The notes under the pieces were generated by a model that made no database searches, had not been told where the DNA came from, and saw only the letters and a list, made by a program, of their open reading frames with translations. From CAMDKS01 sp964402975 (GTDB lineage Bacteria; Bdellovibrionota_B; Oligoflexia; Oligoflexales; RGVZ01): a DNA stretch of 64,000 bases. Shown piece by piece: positions 36,757 to 45,991 of this stretch. The position numbers and the translations under genes are program-made. How positions within the stretch are numbered: the stretch's first letter is position 1; each line of letters begins with the position of its first letter. The stretch spans positions 1 to 64,000 of the forward strand of contig CAYOEM010000002.1 of the NCBI GenBank assembly GCA_964402975.1, given 5' to 3'.

Positions 36757-38495
36757 TCAAAAGTGTCCTTAGTGAAGGCTGCATCGGCGAAGCGCTCTGT
36801 CATTTTGGACACTCGCACTGTTCCCGGAAAAGCCCAACTTACACCGCCCACGTACACCAGTTTGCTTTTAGAGAAAACCTTCTGATTGCTTTTGTTTTCA
36901 ACCATAAGGCCATTAAAAGAAAAGCGTAAATTCGGTGTTTTGTCCCAGTATAACGCAACTTGGAGCATCTGGCCAGCATCGGCGCGCCGACAGGAAGAAC
37001 GCGTATCGCCGTCTTGTGATTCCCCGTTTGTAGGGGGCGTTGGCGCGCCACATTTTCCCGTCCTGATGTGGGGTAGTTTATATCCATCTTGGTATAGGCC
37101 CACGAGAAGTTTCGCACCAAAGTCTTTGAACACCTCGTATTGGGCTTCGGCAATTCCGCCTAGGCGTGAGTAGTCCAAGAAATAATCATTGAATATAAAT
37201 TCGTACTGAAAGAGGTCGAAACTTAGTTGGAGGTCTCGCGTTGGAAAGTCGAGTTCGTGGGCTATCGATATGCTAATGGCTGGTTGATCTGAGTTAAAGT
37301 TAGTTTCAAACGTTTTATTGCTATGCTCATTGCTTTGGAGATGGATGTCTTTTCTCAAATAAAGAGAAAACTGTGAGCGGGATGTTTCCGACCAAGTCCA
37401 GCCCAGCCAAGGGATCAGTAGTTGAGAGTCGGTTGTTGGCGTCACCACTTTAAGACTTGATTCATCTGGGCTCGGAAAAAAGCTACTGCCAACGCGAGAA
37501 AACTCGATGCGAGCGTAGGCACCAGCGAAAAGATTGGGTGAGAACTGCTTTCTGACGTCTCCGAAAAATCTGTGCGTGCGCTCCATCATATCTCCCCGAA
37601 TGGGGAGTAGTTCTAGGTTAAGGCTAGTAAAAAATCCTTCCAGGGCTTCCCCTTGGACAATCCAGTCTTGGATATACGTGTAACCGGCGAAGGATGTTGC
37701 GCCCTTTTGGCGGACGGGACCCACGCCAATAGAGGCCTTCACCCCTAGAGAGTAATCGGTAATGGTATTTTCCTTCAAACCTTCGCTGGTGGTCGGTTCG
37801 TAGATTTGCTGTTCTAAACCGCGAGATTGGAGTTGCACTTGCCAAAAATGCGGTGAATTAAAAAGAGACCATGGGTGGTATTTGAAAACAGTTAGCTCTG
37901 GGTCTGGGCGGTCGAAGCCTTTTACCGGGTCAATGCGGGTGCCACCGTCCGATATGGATTTCAGCAGTTCCTTGGCCGACGACAAGTCAGGTCCGCGCGG
38001 AAATTTTTGAACGTAGACGGTGAGCCATTGCTTTGCTTTTGGGTCATCTCCAGCGCGGTAATAGGCGGCTCCTAGCTCGTAAGTGGCGCGGGCGCCAAAC
38101 TCGTCAGGCCAGTAAGCCGCGAACTCCCAATGTTTAAGAGCGCTCTTATCTCCGCCCAAAACTGCTAGACACATTCCTTGGTAGAAATAATTGAATGAAC
38201 GGTCAGGAGAGTTTCGCTGAATGCGCTGCAGGGTGTTGAGGGCATTTTTAACTTGTCCAGAGTGATAATATGCTGCCGCAAGCTGATTCCAGGCCTGGTA
38301 GTCGTTGGGCACGGAACGAAGGTGTCGCCGGTAAAGGGCAATGGCTGTATCCCATTGCCCTTTGGCGAACTCCGCTTTTGCGGCCTGAATGGTGTTGGTG
38401 GGAGCAAAAGACCGGGTTTGGCTTGGATCTGGCGCGCTTTTTGCGTCGTTGTAACCTGCGATGCAGCAGGTTAGCATCAGACCAGAGAGAATCAT
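36753..38495 (-). CDS. TPR periplasmic domain fused to outer-membrane beta-barrel (1)
   Basis: The protein is 580 aa. A signal peptide (about 1-22) is followed by about five TPR repeats to residue about 190 (for example GQWDTAIALYRRHL, GQVKNALNTLQRI). From about 230 it becomes beta-rich with aromatic strand ends up to the C-terminus, as in an outer-membrane barrel. This layout recalls PgaA, PelB and BcsC, which export polysaccharide, though nothing here proves that role. The start is ATG 38495; longer frames to 38648 run into the divergent gene. The nearby PilZ gene would suit c-di-GMP-linked export. Confidence 0.75.
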   Translation of the reverse strand: MILSGLMLTCCIAGYNDAKSAPDPSQTRSFAPTNTIQAAKAEFAKGQWDTAIALYRRHLRSVPNDYQAWNQLAAAYYHSGQVKNALNTLQRIQRNSPDRSFNYFYQGMCLAVLGGDKSALKHWEFAAYWPDEFGARATYELGAAYYRAGDDPKAKQWLTVYVQKFPRGPDLSSAKELLKSISDGGTRIDPVKGFDRPDPELTVFKYHPWSLFNSPHFWQVQLQSRGLEQQIYEPTTSEGLKENTITDYSLGVKASIGVGPVRQKGATSFAGYTYIQDWIVQGEALEGFFTSLNLELLPIRGDMMERTHRFFGDVRKQFSPNLFAGAYARIEFSRVGSSFFPSPDESSLKVVTPTTDSQLLIPWLGWTWSETSRSQFSLYLRKDIHLQSNEHSNKTFETNFNSDQPAISISIAHELDFPTRDLQLSFDLFQYEFIFNDYFLDYSRLGGIAEAQYEVFKDFGAKLLVGLYQDGYKLPHIRTGKCGAPTPPTNGESQDGDTRSSCRRADAGQMLQVALYWDKTPNLRFSFNGLMVENKSNQKVFSKSKLVYVGGVSWAFPGTVRVSKMTERFADAAFTKDTFE

Positions 38496-38514
38496 CCTAT
38501 ATGGGCGGGTTAAA

Positions 38515-39423
38515 ATGTTAAATCCCCTCGACCTAAAAGCTCGGCGGACGGTAGAGTCCAGCCACTCGGAAGGCGTTGTCGTCGCGGGCATACATCTGTC
38601 TGGACCCAACGCGAAGAAATCAGCTGTGGTGATTCTATCTTCAAGCAATTCCGAGGCTAAGTTTGTTTCATTATATGAGAAGATCGGGTCGGTTGGCAGC
38701 TTATTTTCTGATGAGCGTATTATTGATATCTTAGGATTGTCTCCAGCCCTTCAGCAAGTGTTTGTGGACTGCCCAACGTCCGAACCACCATGCGTAAAAT
38801 GTGAGCGTCCAAGCTGTCCTGGCGTGGTTCGATGTGAAGATGTGGCCGTGGGCATGATGTTGGCGATCGATCAAAAGCGGGGGCGTAAAGGCGGACATAA
38901 GCTGCGGCCTTTAAATCCCCAGAATTTGAGGCTGTGGGACGCCATGTATGGTCGAGATAGTGAGTTTGGAAATATGGAGCCAAGCTATAGCGCCAATCTC
39001 GCCCCATTAGTCGTTCGGGCCAGAACGCTCCAGCGTCGGCTTAGGGCAGCCATGCCCAACTTGGAATTAAGGGAGACCAATGTTCCGTTCCTTTTGCGGC
39101 AGCTAGAGGGCTTGCATGGGCAAAAGGAATGGGTTCGCGGTTACCGTGCTTTTGAGCATGGATTTCGTACTCGATTGGAGATTTTAAAGCATGTCACACA
39201 AGCGCTCCAAAGACCTGACGCCAAGGACTATAAGATTAAAGTTGATGATGAGACCAGTAGCCAGATTGCAATGAGTGTGGAGTCGTTTCATGCGTTTATG
39301 ACAGCTGCGATGGCGCTTTGGGCTGTTCAGGGACACGCCAAAGAGCGCAGTGATTATTTTGCCGGTAATCCAGGCTGGGTAGAGCTCTTAGACGTAAGTC
39401 GGGCCGGTCAGTTGGCGAGGTGA
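38515..39423 (+). CDS. DUF429-like protein with Cys cluster
   Basis: The protein is 302 aa. VVVAGIHLSGPNAKKSAVVIL (22-42) and FHAFMTAAMALWAV near the end resemble DUF429, a predicted RNase H-like family, but the usual first acidic residue is His27 here. Cys86, 93, 96, 101 and 107 cluster in a short loop and may bind zinc. The nuclease role is unproven. ATG 38515 with GGGCGGG upstream is the likely start; the frame opens at 38461, inside the divergent TPR-barrel gene. The end overlaps the aminotransferase by 16 bp. Confidence 0.55.
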   Translation: MLNPLDLKARRTVESSHSEGVVVAGIHLSGPNAKKSAVVILSSSNSEAKFVSLYEKIGSVGSLFSDERIIDILGLSPALQQVFVDCPTSEPPCVKCERPSCPGVVRCEDVAVGMMLAIDQKRGRKGGHKLRPLNPQNLRLWDAMYGRDSEFGNMEPSYSANLAPLVVRARTLQRRLRAAMPNLELRETNVPFLLRQLEGLHGQKEWVRGYRAFEHGFRTRLEILKHVTQALQRPDAKDYKIKVDDETSSQIAMSVESFHAFMTAAMALWAVQGHAKERSDYFAGNPGWVELLDVSRAGQLAR

Positions 39424-40565
39424 GATAGTCCGGTCTTAATGGTGTCTATATCTTTGCAAAAGGCGAATCTGACATATTTTTGTTTTGCGCGAGCCAGAAT
39501 CGGGTTTTCGTAAAAGACGCTAATGGGAATGACCGCAACTTTTTTGACTTCCGTAAGCCACAGGGCGAATTCCTGATCTCCAAGGCTCGACATGTGGCTG
39601 TAATCGGCTACAACAAAGTAGGTTCCTTCAGGTTTTCTGAATTTAAAGCCAAGTTTCTGTAAGCCGTTGCACAGGGTGTCTCTACGGTCCGTATAGTCCA
39701 AACGAAGTTGATCGTAATAACTATCAGGCATTTCCATGGCTCGGCACATGCCTACTTGAAGGGGGGTTGCACTGCAAAAAACCGTAAACTGATGAACTCC
39801 CCGCATCTCTGCGGTTAATTCTTTTGGGGCATAGGCAAAACCAACTTTCCAGCCTGTGAAACTGAATGTTTTGGCTGTGCTAGAGATAACGACGGTCCGC
39901 TCCCGCATCCCTGGCAAAGATGCAAACCGCGTGAACGGTATGCCGTCGAATACAAGTTCCTCGTAAACCTCGTCCGTAATGGCTAACAAGTCATTTTTTT
40001 CGACAAAATCAGCTAAAAATTTCATTTCTTCGTGTGAAAAGACTCTTCCCGTTGGATTATGAGGGGTGTTGATGAGGATGGCCTTTGTATTTTTGGTTAA
40101 TTTGGACTCCAAGTTTTGCAGTGTGAAAGTCCAATCCGGGGCTCGCAGCGGTATTTCTACAAGCTTTGCGCCAGAGGAAAATGCTCCCGCTGGATAGCAA
40201 TCAAAAAAAGGTGCAAAAGCCAGTATTTCGTCACCGGGTCTAAAAAAGGCTTGAAAGGCACAAAACAAAGCCTCCGTTGCGCCAGAAAAAACTGTAACTT
40301 CCGTGTCTGGATTGTAGGTGAGGCCAGCGGTTTTTTGGATCCTTGAAGCAATAAGCTCCCTCAGCCGGGGAATTCCGATTGAAGGCGCATATTGGTTAAA
40401 ACTTCCCGAGATGGCTTCAATAGCCGCCTGCTTAATTTCGTTAGGGCCATCAAAATTAGGAAATCCCTGGGCTAGGTTTACGGCCCCAAACCTGTTGGCC
40501 GCTTGAGTCATTGTGCTAAATATCGAGGTCCCAAAGCGCGACCATTTATTTGAAAATTCTACCAT
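39408..40565 (-). CDS. class I aminotransferase, kynurenine/methionine aminotransferase-like
   Basis: The protein is 385 aa. NLAQGFPNFDGP near residue 30, INTPHNPTGRVFS, DEVYEEL and SSTAKTFSFTGWKVG (PLP Lys) are as in the YbdL/kynurenine-oxoglutarate transaminase group. It would transfer amino groups from methionine, glutamine or aromatic amino acids to 2-oxo acids. Full length. The start is ATG 40565 with AGG seven bases upstream. It is tail-to-tail with the DUF429-like gene. Confidence 0.9.
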   Translation of the reverse strand: MVEFSNKWSRFGTSIFSTMTQAANRFGAVNLAQGFPNFDGPNEIKQAAIEAISGSFNQYAPSIGIPRLRELIASRIQKTAGLTYNPDTEVTVFSGATEALFCAFQAFFRPGDEILAFAPFFDCYPAGAFSSGAKLVEIPLRAPDWTFTLQNLESKLTKNTKAILINTPHNPTGRVFSHEEMKFLADFVEKNDLLAITDEVYEELVFDGIPFTRFASLPGMRERTVVISSTAKTFSFTGWKVGFAYAPKELTAEMRGVHQFTVFCSATPLQVGMCRAMEMPDSYYDQLRLDYTDRRDTLCNGLQKLGFKFRKPEGTYFVVADYSHMSSLGDQEFALWLTEVKKVAVIPISVFYENPILARAKQKYVRFAFCKDIDTIKTGLSHLAN

Positions 40566-40691
40566 TATAAGCCTGTTTAGTGATTCGCTAAAAAGTAAAC
40601 GAGTCTCCAGTTATACCCTACGCGAGCCCCCTTTGGCCACGCTTCTGATAAGTCCCCTGAATGGTGAGCTCTAAATATTAAGCTTTCCCTG

Positions 40692-40739
40692 AAATGTCCG
40701 ATAGATGCGTCGGGTTTTTAGGGGACATTTGTGAGGGGG
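40692..40739 (+). promoter_or_regulatory. leader stem before the PP2C gene
   Basis: AAATGTCC (40692-40699) can pair with GGACATTT (40723-40730), ending 2 bases before the ribosome site GAGGGGG (40733-40739). A smaller stem CCGA/TCGG followed by T5 lies inside and excludes the first. It may affect translation of the phosphatase. Confidence 0.35.
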
Positions 40740-40743
40740 TCAT

Positions 40744-41472
40744 ATGCGGATTCGCATGGCGGGTGCGACGGATATCGGTCGTAAGCGCAAAGCAAATCAA
40801 GACAGTATTTATTTTGATGAGGCCCATGGTCTCGGCGTAGTGGCAGATGGCATCGGAGGGCGTAAGGGTGGTGAAGTGGCATCATCCATAGCAGTCGCTT
40901 CAATGAAGAAAGCGTTTCAAGCAGCCGACTCCATCCGACATGGCGAAGTCAACAGTTTCCTGATCAGTGCTATAGATCAGTTAAATAGCGACATCATCGC
41001 GCGAGGCCAAGCCGAGCCTGAAATTGCAGGCATGGGAACGACACTCAACTGTTTGGCTTTTGTAGGAGAGAGACTTCATCTAGCTCATATTGGTGACAGC
41101 AGAACTTATCTTTATCAAGACGGAAATATCTTTCAATTAACCATTGACCATAATGTCGGTACTTTTGCTGAACGGGGCTGGTTGAGGCCGCACCAAATCA
41201 TTCCCGGTGCGCGTGACGAGGCGCTGGTGAAGGGCCTAGGCCTTGGGCCAACCTGCGAAGTTGACATTTATGAATTCGACGTCCAGCCTGGTCAGATTTT
41301 TCTAGCGTGCTCGGATGGTCTCAGCGGAATGATTTCTGACCAGGAGATAGCGAATATCATAAAAAAGAACCCGTCTAAGATCGACGATTTACCGGCTCAA
41401 TTAATCGCTGCGGCAAACGCTGCTGGCGGTCGAGACAATATTACCGTTCTACTTTGCGAAGTGAGGAAATGA
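40744..41472 (+). CDS. PP2C-type protein phosphatase
   Basis: The protein is 242 aa, cytoplasmic. It shows the bacterial PP2C pattern: GxxRKxNQDS at 12-20, DGIGGRKGGE (metal site), HIGDSRTYL, and ACSDGLSGM with GGRDNIT at the end. It would dephosphorylate Ser/Thr on proteins, and the kinase at 31900-34476 is the obvious partner. GAGGGGG before ATG 40744 sets the start. Its stop overlaps the next ATG (ATGA). Confidence 0.94.
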   Translation: MRIRMAGATDIGRKRKANQDSIYFDEAHGLGVVADGIGGRKGGEVASSIAVASMKKAFQAADSIRHGEVNSFLISAIDQLNSDIIARGQAEPEIAGMGTTLNCLAFVGERLHLAHIGDSRTYLYQDGNIFQLTIDHNVGTFAERGWLRPHQIIPGARDEALVKGLGLGPTCEVDIYEFDVQPGQIFLACSDGLSGMISDQEIANIIKKNPSKIDDLPAQLIAAANAAGGRDNITVLLCEVRK

Positions 41473-42830
41473 CCGTGTCCCGTAATCGTTATTATCTTGT
41501 GAGGCGTGAATGCCGAGAGTTTCTCGGCCCAATGGCTGCAGCCGAATTTAAGCAAAGATTTGATCGTCTTGAATTTGGAATGCAGGACGAAGTTTCCGGT
41601 CATTGTGGTCCTTGGGTTATTCTCGACCGAAAAGATGAGCTGTTTAAACACTACCCAGACCTTGCAAAGATTTTTGGTGAAGAAATCCCGCTATCTTGGC
41701 GCGAAAATACCGGGCACGCAAAAGTATTGTCACGAAAAGATTCGAGAAAGGATCAAAAAAAGAGTCTTGACGAGCAACGCAGGTCGAGAAACGATTTTCA
41801 ATCCTATATGGAACAAAGAAATAGGCAGTCCAAGACTCGAAAGGCCGTGGCGTTGTTGACTCTTGCGGCATCGATTGCCGTTAGCGCTTTCATTCTGACG
41901 CAACGTGATGAATATCCAAACGCTGACGAGATCGCGATTGCCGCACAAAAGGCTGATCCATCCGAATTTTTAAATATCATGGGGTTGAAGGTGGTTCCCC
42001 AGGCGTCGCGGCTCGTTAAGTCGCAAAAGCAACAACCCGTCTGGTTACCGTATCTGCGTATGTACGCTTATTTGACCACTGGCGCAATTGATGGTGTGCC
42101 TCAAAAAATTCTTCGCGGTGACGCAAGCATAGCAGCGCCGGGCGAGTGTTCGGTAGAATTTTGGAAGCGCAAGTGGCGAGAGACAGCTGATCAAAACATC
42201 GCCTTCGTACAAGGCAAGTCCCTTCAAAAGAATCCGTGGACAAAATTGTTAGCTATGGATCCAGATTGGGTCCGCAGACGGCCTCAAAAGGGTTGGATTC
42301 GCCCTCGAAACTACATCGAAGGCTGCATCATGACAGCCTACACAGCAATGCGATCACTGGCATCTGGTGTTAAGGGCGATCCTGAGTATGGAACGGATAT
42401 ACCAGATGGTGTCACTGATATGGTCTTAAACCGGATGAAATCTCAGCTTGATATCATCAGCAATGGCAGGACGAGTCAAAACGCTGTTAATGGAATCTTA
42501 TCCCGACTGACATGTCTTGAGACGCAAGCCAAAGTAGAAGATTTGAATCTATGCGTTAATGGGGTTGATCCACAGTTCAAACAATTATTTGATGAGCGTA
42601 CTGCGTTCGCCGTATTACGACTTGCTTCGCAGTCGACGGATTCGCAGACGGATAAGCAGTTTAGTCAGCGCATGCAATCGATCGCCGCCAAATTTCAGAC
42701 GGAAGACTATATGGGGCGCTTTGATTTGGCGCCTGAAATGAAGTTGGTTAGCTATTTTGCGTTGGGTGACAGTTCTCCTCAAGCGATGTCGAAGATTGAA
42801 CAGGAATATCCAGATGTGAAATTTAAATAA
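41469..42830 (+). CDS. single-pass membrane protein with GYF_2-like N-terminus
   Basis: The protein is 453 aa. The first 65 residues (RYYLVRRECREFLGPM..., with CGPWVILDRKDEL) resemble the GYF_2/DUF4339-type fold, tentatively. A basic, charged segment leads to one membrane helix at about 125-145 (VALLTLAASIAVSAFILT). About 300 residues follow that would be periplasmic, with no domain recognised. ATG 41469 shares ATGA with the phosphatase stop, with GAGGAA upstream, so the two are translationally coupled. It may be a substrate or anchor for the phosphatase system (inference). Confidence 0.68.
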   Translation: MTVSRNRYYLVRRECREFLGPMAAAEFKQRFDRLEFGMQDEVSGHCGPWVILDRKDELFKHYPDLAKIFGEEIPLSWRENTGHAKVLSRKDSRKDQKKSLDEQRRSRNDFQSYMEQRNRQSKTRKAVALLTLAASIAVSAFILTQRDEYPNADEIAIAAQKADPSEFLNIMGLKVVPQASRLVKSQKQQPVWLPYLRMYAYLTTGAIDGVPQKILRGDASIAAPGECSVEFWKRKWRETADQNIAFVQGKSLQKNPWTKLLAMDPDWVRRRPQKGWIRPRNYIEGCIMTAYTAMRSLASGVKGDPEYGTDIPDGVTDMVLNRMKSQLDIISNGRTSQNAVNGILSRLTCLETQAKVEDLNLCVNGVDPQFKQLFDERTAFAVLRLASQSTDSQTDKQFSQRMQSIAAKFQTEDYMGRFDLAPEMKLVSYFALGDSSPQAMSKIEQEYPDVKFK

Positions 42831-42879
42831 GCTACGTATTGGATTTTCTAAGTCAGGATGACTTTGAAGGCGGCCCAAG

Positions 42880-44811
42880 ATGGGACAAGGACATGGACAA
42901 ACTTCTCCGAAGGCTTTAATGCACGGATTAGCACGTCATGTAGCAATATTCATGCTATTGTGTTTTGGATTGTTTGGGTCGGAGCAGGTCTTTGCAAACA
43001 ATAAAGACAAGCAGTTCAAATACCCCGTTCGCAACGACAAGCAAACGCAAGTGAATAAGGGCGCGTCCCGTGGTTCTCCGCGCCCTACGTCCAAGTCATC
43101 AGATAAGAAACTAACTGCTTCAGGCTTGTATCAAAAGGCCAAAGAGTATTTTGATGCAGGAAAATATCCTGAGGCTATCCAATATGGTGCAGCGGCACAG
43201 AGACGTACCGCTGCAAGTAAGTTGCCTACCGTGATCGTGGCGCAAAGTTACTACCGTCTTGGTAATTCTGCCAGAGCCGCAAAACTTTTTTTAACAGTGC
43301 CACTAAATGAATTACCGCGTAGCGCAGCTGTGGATTATTTGTTTTCGATGTATGCGGCTCGGCGTTATTTAAATGTAATAAAAGTTTTTCCTTTAATACC
43401 CCAGGAACATGCCTACCGGGATGTTGCCAGATTTTATGTGGGCGTATCCTACATGCAGCTTAAGCTTTATCAGAAAGCCACAGCAAACCTGCGTGCCTCA
43501 AAAAAAATCCCGTCTGATCTTAAAGGTCAACGTCGCCAGATTCTCGCTCAGATAAGCAAAATTCGTCAGCAAGAGCGGCGTGGCGAAGCGTCACGTACTC
43601 CTTATTTCCAAAGCCCAACCTATGTGCCTATTGCTCCTCCACCCGTAGAGATTGCTCAGCCTGGTCCAGTTTTGCCTGGCGGAACACCCGCCAAGCCGCA
43701 GCCACCGAAGGAGACGCCTCCAAAAGTAGGTTTTTCTTTCTCGGTAAAACCCGGCCTGGATTATAAAGTATCGTCTGAACGTACGGATTATAACGGCTAC
43801 AATTTAGAGCAGTCAGATAGTCAAACACCGAAATTTTCTGTGGCACTCGGTGCGAAGTACCAGGGAGAGCCCAGATCATTTGGTGGTCAGCCAGAATTAG
43901 AGATTGGCATAACGCCGTCGTCTTCGACAAAGGACAGTAAGTCGTCAACGTCAAAATTGGTGGCTCAAGAGGATAATCCATCAAATATCCAAAATGTCAC
44001 GACCCGTTCCGATTCAAAATCAGAGGTTAATGACCTCGCATTTAACGTGTCCGCTGTGATGCCGATTAATGACGCCGTCGATGTAGGCGCAAGCTACGAC
44101 ATGACTAATACGACGACGAAAAAAACATCAAAAACCGAGGAGACCGAGGAGACGATTGGCGTTAAATTGTCAGGTGATTTTGACGTTCTCGACTTTACAC
44201 TGAACCACGACGTGTCGTCTTCGAAGACAAAAGGATCAAGCGATAAGTCGGGATCTTCAACTAGTAAAGTTTCGCTGACGCATGCAGGCTCATTGTGGAC
44301 CACTGCTTTCACGGGCTCCATAAAAGAAAATGACCCCCCGAGTAGTGGCATAAAGTCAAAAACCGACTTGGACTTGACGCTGACCAGGGATCTTGGTGAT
44401 TTTGACTTAGAACTCGGGTTAGCAAAGTTTGAAAAGCAACGACTCGCTTTACAAGCCGCCGGTAGCAGCCTGTCTGAGACTTCGGCTAAAGGCGAGGTGA
44501 CTTATTCGCTTGATATCGGTTTATCTGCGTCAGTATCGGCGAGCTTTATACAAATTGACAGCTTGCCCGTGGCCAAAGATAGCACGATTACAGAGGGGCC
44601 TGAGGAGGTTATTGCATCAGGCGCTGCACAGCAGTACGTAGTAACCGTTAAATATTCGCCGATTAGTTTTGCCAGCGCCAGTGTCTCCTACGATTATTCA
44701 GACCGCATGTTAAAGGTTGGCAATCCAGCATTTAAGCTTAAGATGCTGAAAGAGAATTGGAGTCAAATAACCTCAACCACGCTGAAATTATCGGTGAGTT
44801 ACACGTTCTGA
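42880..44811 (+). CDS. TPR periplasmic domain plus Pro-rich linker and outer-membrane barrel (2)
   Basis: The protein is 643 aa. The signal peptide (about 1-40, ending VFA) is followed by TPR-like repeats (about 75-220; YLYQ-type helices such as GLYQKAKEYFDAGKYPEAIQ), a Pro-rich linker (about 250-285), then beta-strands rich in Ser/Thr/Asp/Lys to the final VSYTF. A C-terminal Phe suits outer-membrane assembly. ATG 42880 is used; 42919 is possible. It lies 49 bp after the coupled membrane protein gene. A second TPR-barrel gene lies at 36753, so this locus has two. Confidence 0.72.
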   Translation: MGQGHGQTSPKALMHGLARHVAIFMLLCFGLFGSEQVFANNKDKQFKYPVRNDKQTQVNKGASRGSPRPTSKSSDKKLTASGLYQKAKEYFDAGKYPEAIQYGAAAQRRTAASKLPTVIVAQSYYRLGNSARAAKLFLTVPLNELPRSAAVDYLFSMYAARRYLNVIKVFPLIPQEHAYRDVARFYVGVSYMQLKLYQKATANLRASKKIPSDLKGQRRQILAQISKIRQQERRGEASRTPYFQSPTYVPIAPPPVEIAQPGPVLPGGTPAKPQPPKETPPKVGFSFSVKPGLDYKVSSERTDYNGYNLEQSDSQTPKFSVALGAKYQGEPRSFGGQPELEIGITPSSSTKDSKSSTSKLVAQEDNPSNIQNVTTRSDSKSEVNDLAFNVSAVMPINDAVDVGASYDMTNTTTKKTSKTEETEETIGVKLSGDFDVLDFTLNHDVSSSKTKGSSDKSGSSTSKVSLTHAGSLWTTAFTGSIKENDPPSSGIKSKTDLDLTLTRDLGDFDLELGLAKFEKQRLALQAAGSSLSETSAKGEVTYSLDIGLSASVSASFIQIDSLPVAKDSTITEGPEEVIASGAAQQYVVTVKYSPISFASASVSYDYSDRMLKVGNPAFKLKMLKENWSQITSTTLKLSVSYTF

Positions 44812-44928
44812 CGATTCATAATAATGCTGCCAAAATAAACAGCAGACTTTTGCTTTTTTGCGTCTTTGTTGAGAAGTAAGGTATAATTTCGGCAAGTTAT
44901 CACCTGACGTCTGTGAGGGATCATAAGC

Positions 44929-45981
44929 ATGCTTTATTGGTTGGGCACGGTTCTCGAAAATTCCTGGGGGCCATTTCGGCTTCTTGCGTCCCATTTTTTC
45001 CTGGGAGGGATCGGGTTCGTTGCGTGCGGATTGCTAACTTGGAAGTTTCTACCCCGTCTAGCGGAGACGTATTGCCCTCGTGACAGGGGGCGCGCACATG
45101 CCGTAGAGGCGTTGCTGTCGCAAGGCAAGCCCACGGGTGCGGGAATTGTTTTTATACCTTTGTTTCTTGCGGTGCAGCTTTTTGTCCTGCCACTTTCGTT
45201 CGAGGTGTTCGGAATATTATTTCTAACGTTAGTGGCCAGCGTCTTTGGCTTTCTAGATGACAAAGCTTCTGATGCGTGGGGGGAGTATTTAAAGGGAGCG
45301 ATTGATTTGATTATCGGCGTCGCGGCCGCGCTTCTATTAGGAGGCCTAGAGCCCACTGAAATTTGGCTTCCTTTTACCAAGGTAAAGCTTTTATTGTCCC
45401 CGGCTATTTCCATTCCTTTAGCCGTGGTTTGGATCTGGACAGCGATCAACGCAACCAATTGTAGTGACGGGGTTGATGGTCTGAGCGGCACCCTAAGTGG
45501 AATTGCTTTTCTAAGCTTGGGTGCACTTCTTTACTTCGTTCTAGGGCATGTGGAGATGTCTAGTTATTTACTGGTTCCTCATTACAAGGATGGTGCCACG
45601 TACGGAATTTTAGCCCTTTCAATGGCAGGTACTTTGGGGGGGTACCTTTGGCACAATGCGCATCCTAGTTCGCTCCTCATGGGGGATGCAGGGTCGCGCG
45701 CCATCGGCTTTCTTTTAGGTGTTTTGGTTTTGAAATGCGGAAACCCATTTCTAGCCCTGGTAGTTGCTGGAGTGCTTCTGGTCAATGGTGGGACGGGCCT
45801 TCTTAAAGTGGCGCTGCTTAGGTTTTTTAAAATATCGATATTTAAAAATATTCGATTTCCATTGCATGATCATGTTCGAAAAAACATGAACTGGAGTACA
45901 CCACAAGTGCTGGTGCGGTTTAGCTTAATTCAAATGGCGATGACGTTAACGCTCATAGTGCTTCTATTGAAACTTCGTTGA
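44929..45981 (+). CDS. MraY-like phospho-sugar-pentapeptide transferase
   Basis: The protein is 350 aa with about ten membrane helices. Polyprenyl-P transferase motifs are seen: FGFLDDKA, NATNCSDGVDGLSG, and GDAGS. A C-terminal HDHVRKNMNW replaces the usual HHH motif of MraY, and KPTGAG takes the place of PTMGG. It is closest in pattern to MraY, which makes lipid I from UDP-MurNAc-pentapeptide, but it could be a paralogue with another sugar. GTGAGGGA lies upstream of the ATG. It is not in a dcw cluster; PilT follows 10 bp later. Confidence 0.78.
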   Translation: MLYWLGTVLENSWGPFRLLASHFFLGGIGFVACGLLTWKFLPRLAETYCPRDRGRAHAVEALLSQGKPTGAGIVFIPLFLAVQLFVLPLSFEVFGILFLTLVASVFGFLDDKASDAWGEYLKGAIDLIIGVAAALLLGGLEPTEIWLPFTKVKLLLSPAISIPLAVVWIWTAINATNCSDGVDGLSGTLSGIAFLSLGALLYFVLGHVEMSSYLLVPHYKDGATYGILALSMAGTLGGYLWHNAHPSSLLMGDAGSRAIGFLLGVLVLKCGNPFLALVVAGVLLVNGGTGLLKVALLRFFKISIFKNIRFPLHDHVRKNMNWSTPQVLVRFSLIQMAMTLTLIVLLLKLR

Positions 45982-45991
45982 GGCCTCAAGT

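Noticed and set aside
44820..44860. GCTG/CAGC stem with T-rich tail after the second TPR-barrel gene
   Set aside because: A 4-bp stem is too weak to call as a terminator.
44934..45491. 185-aa minus-strand ORF
   Set aside because: It lies wholly antisense to the MraY-like gene and has no family or ribosome site support.
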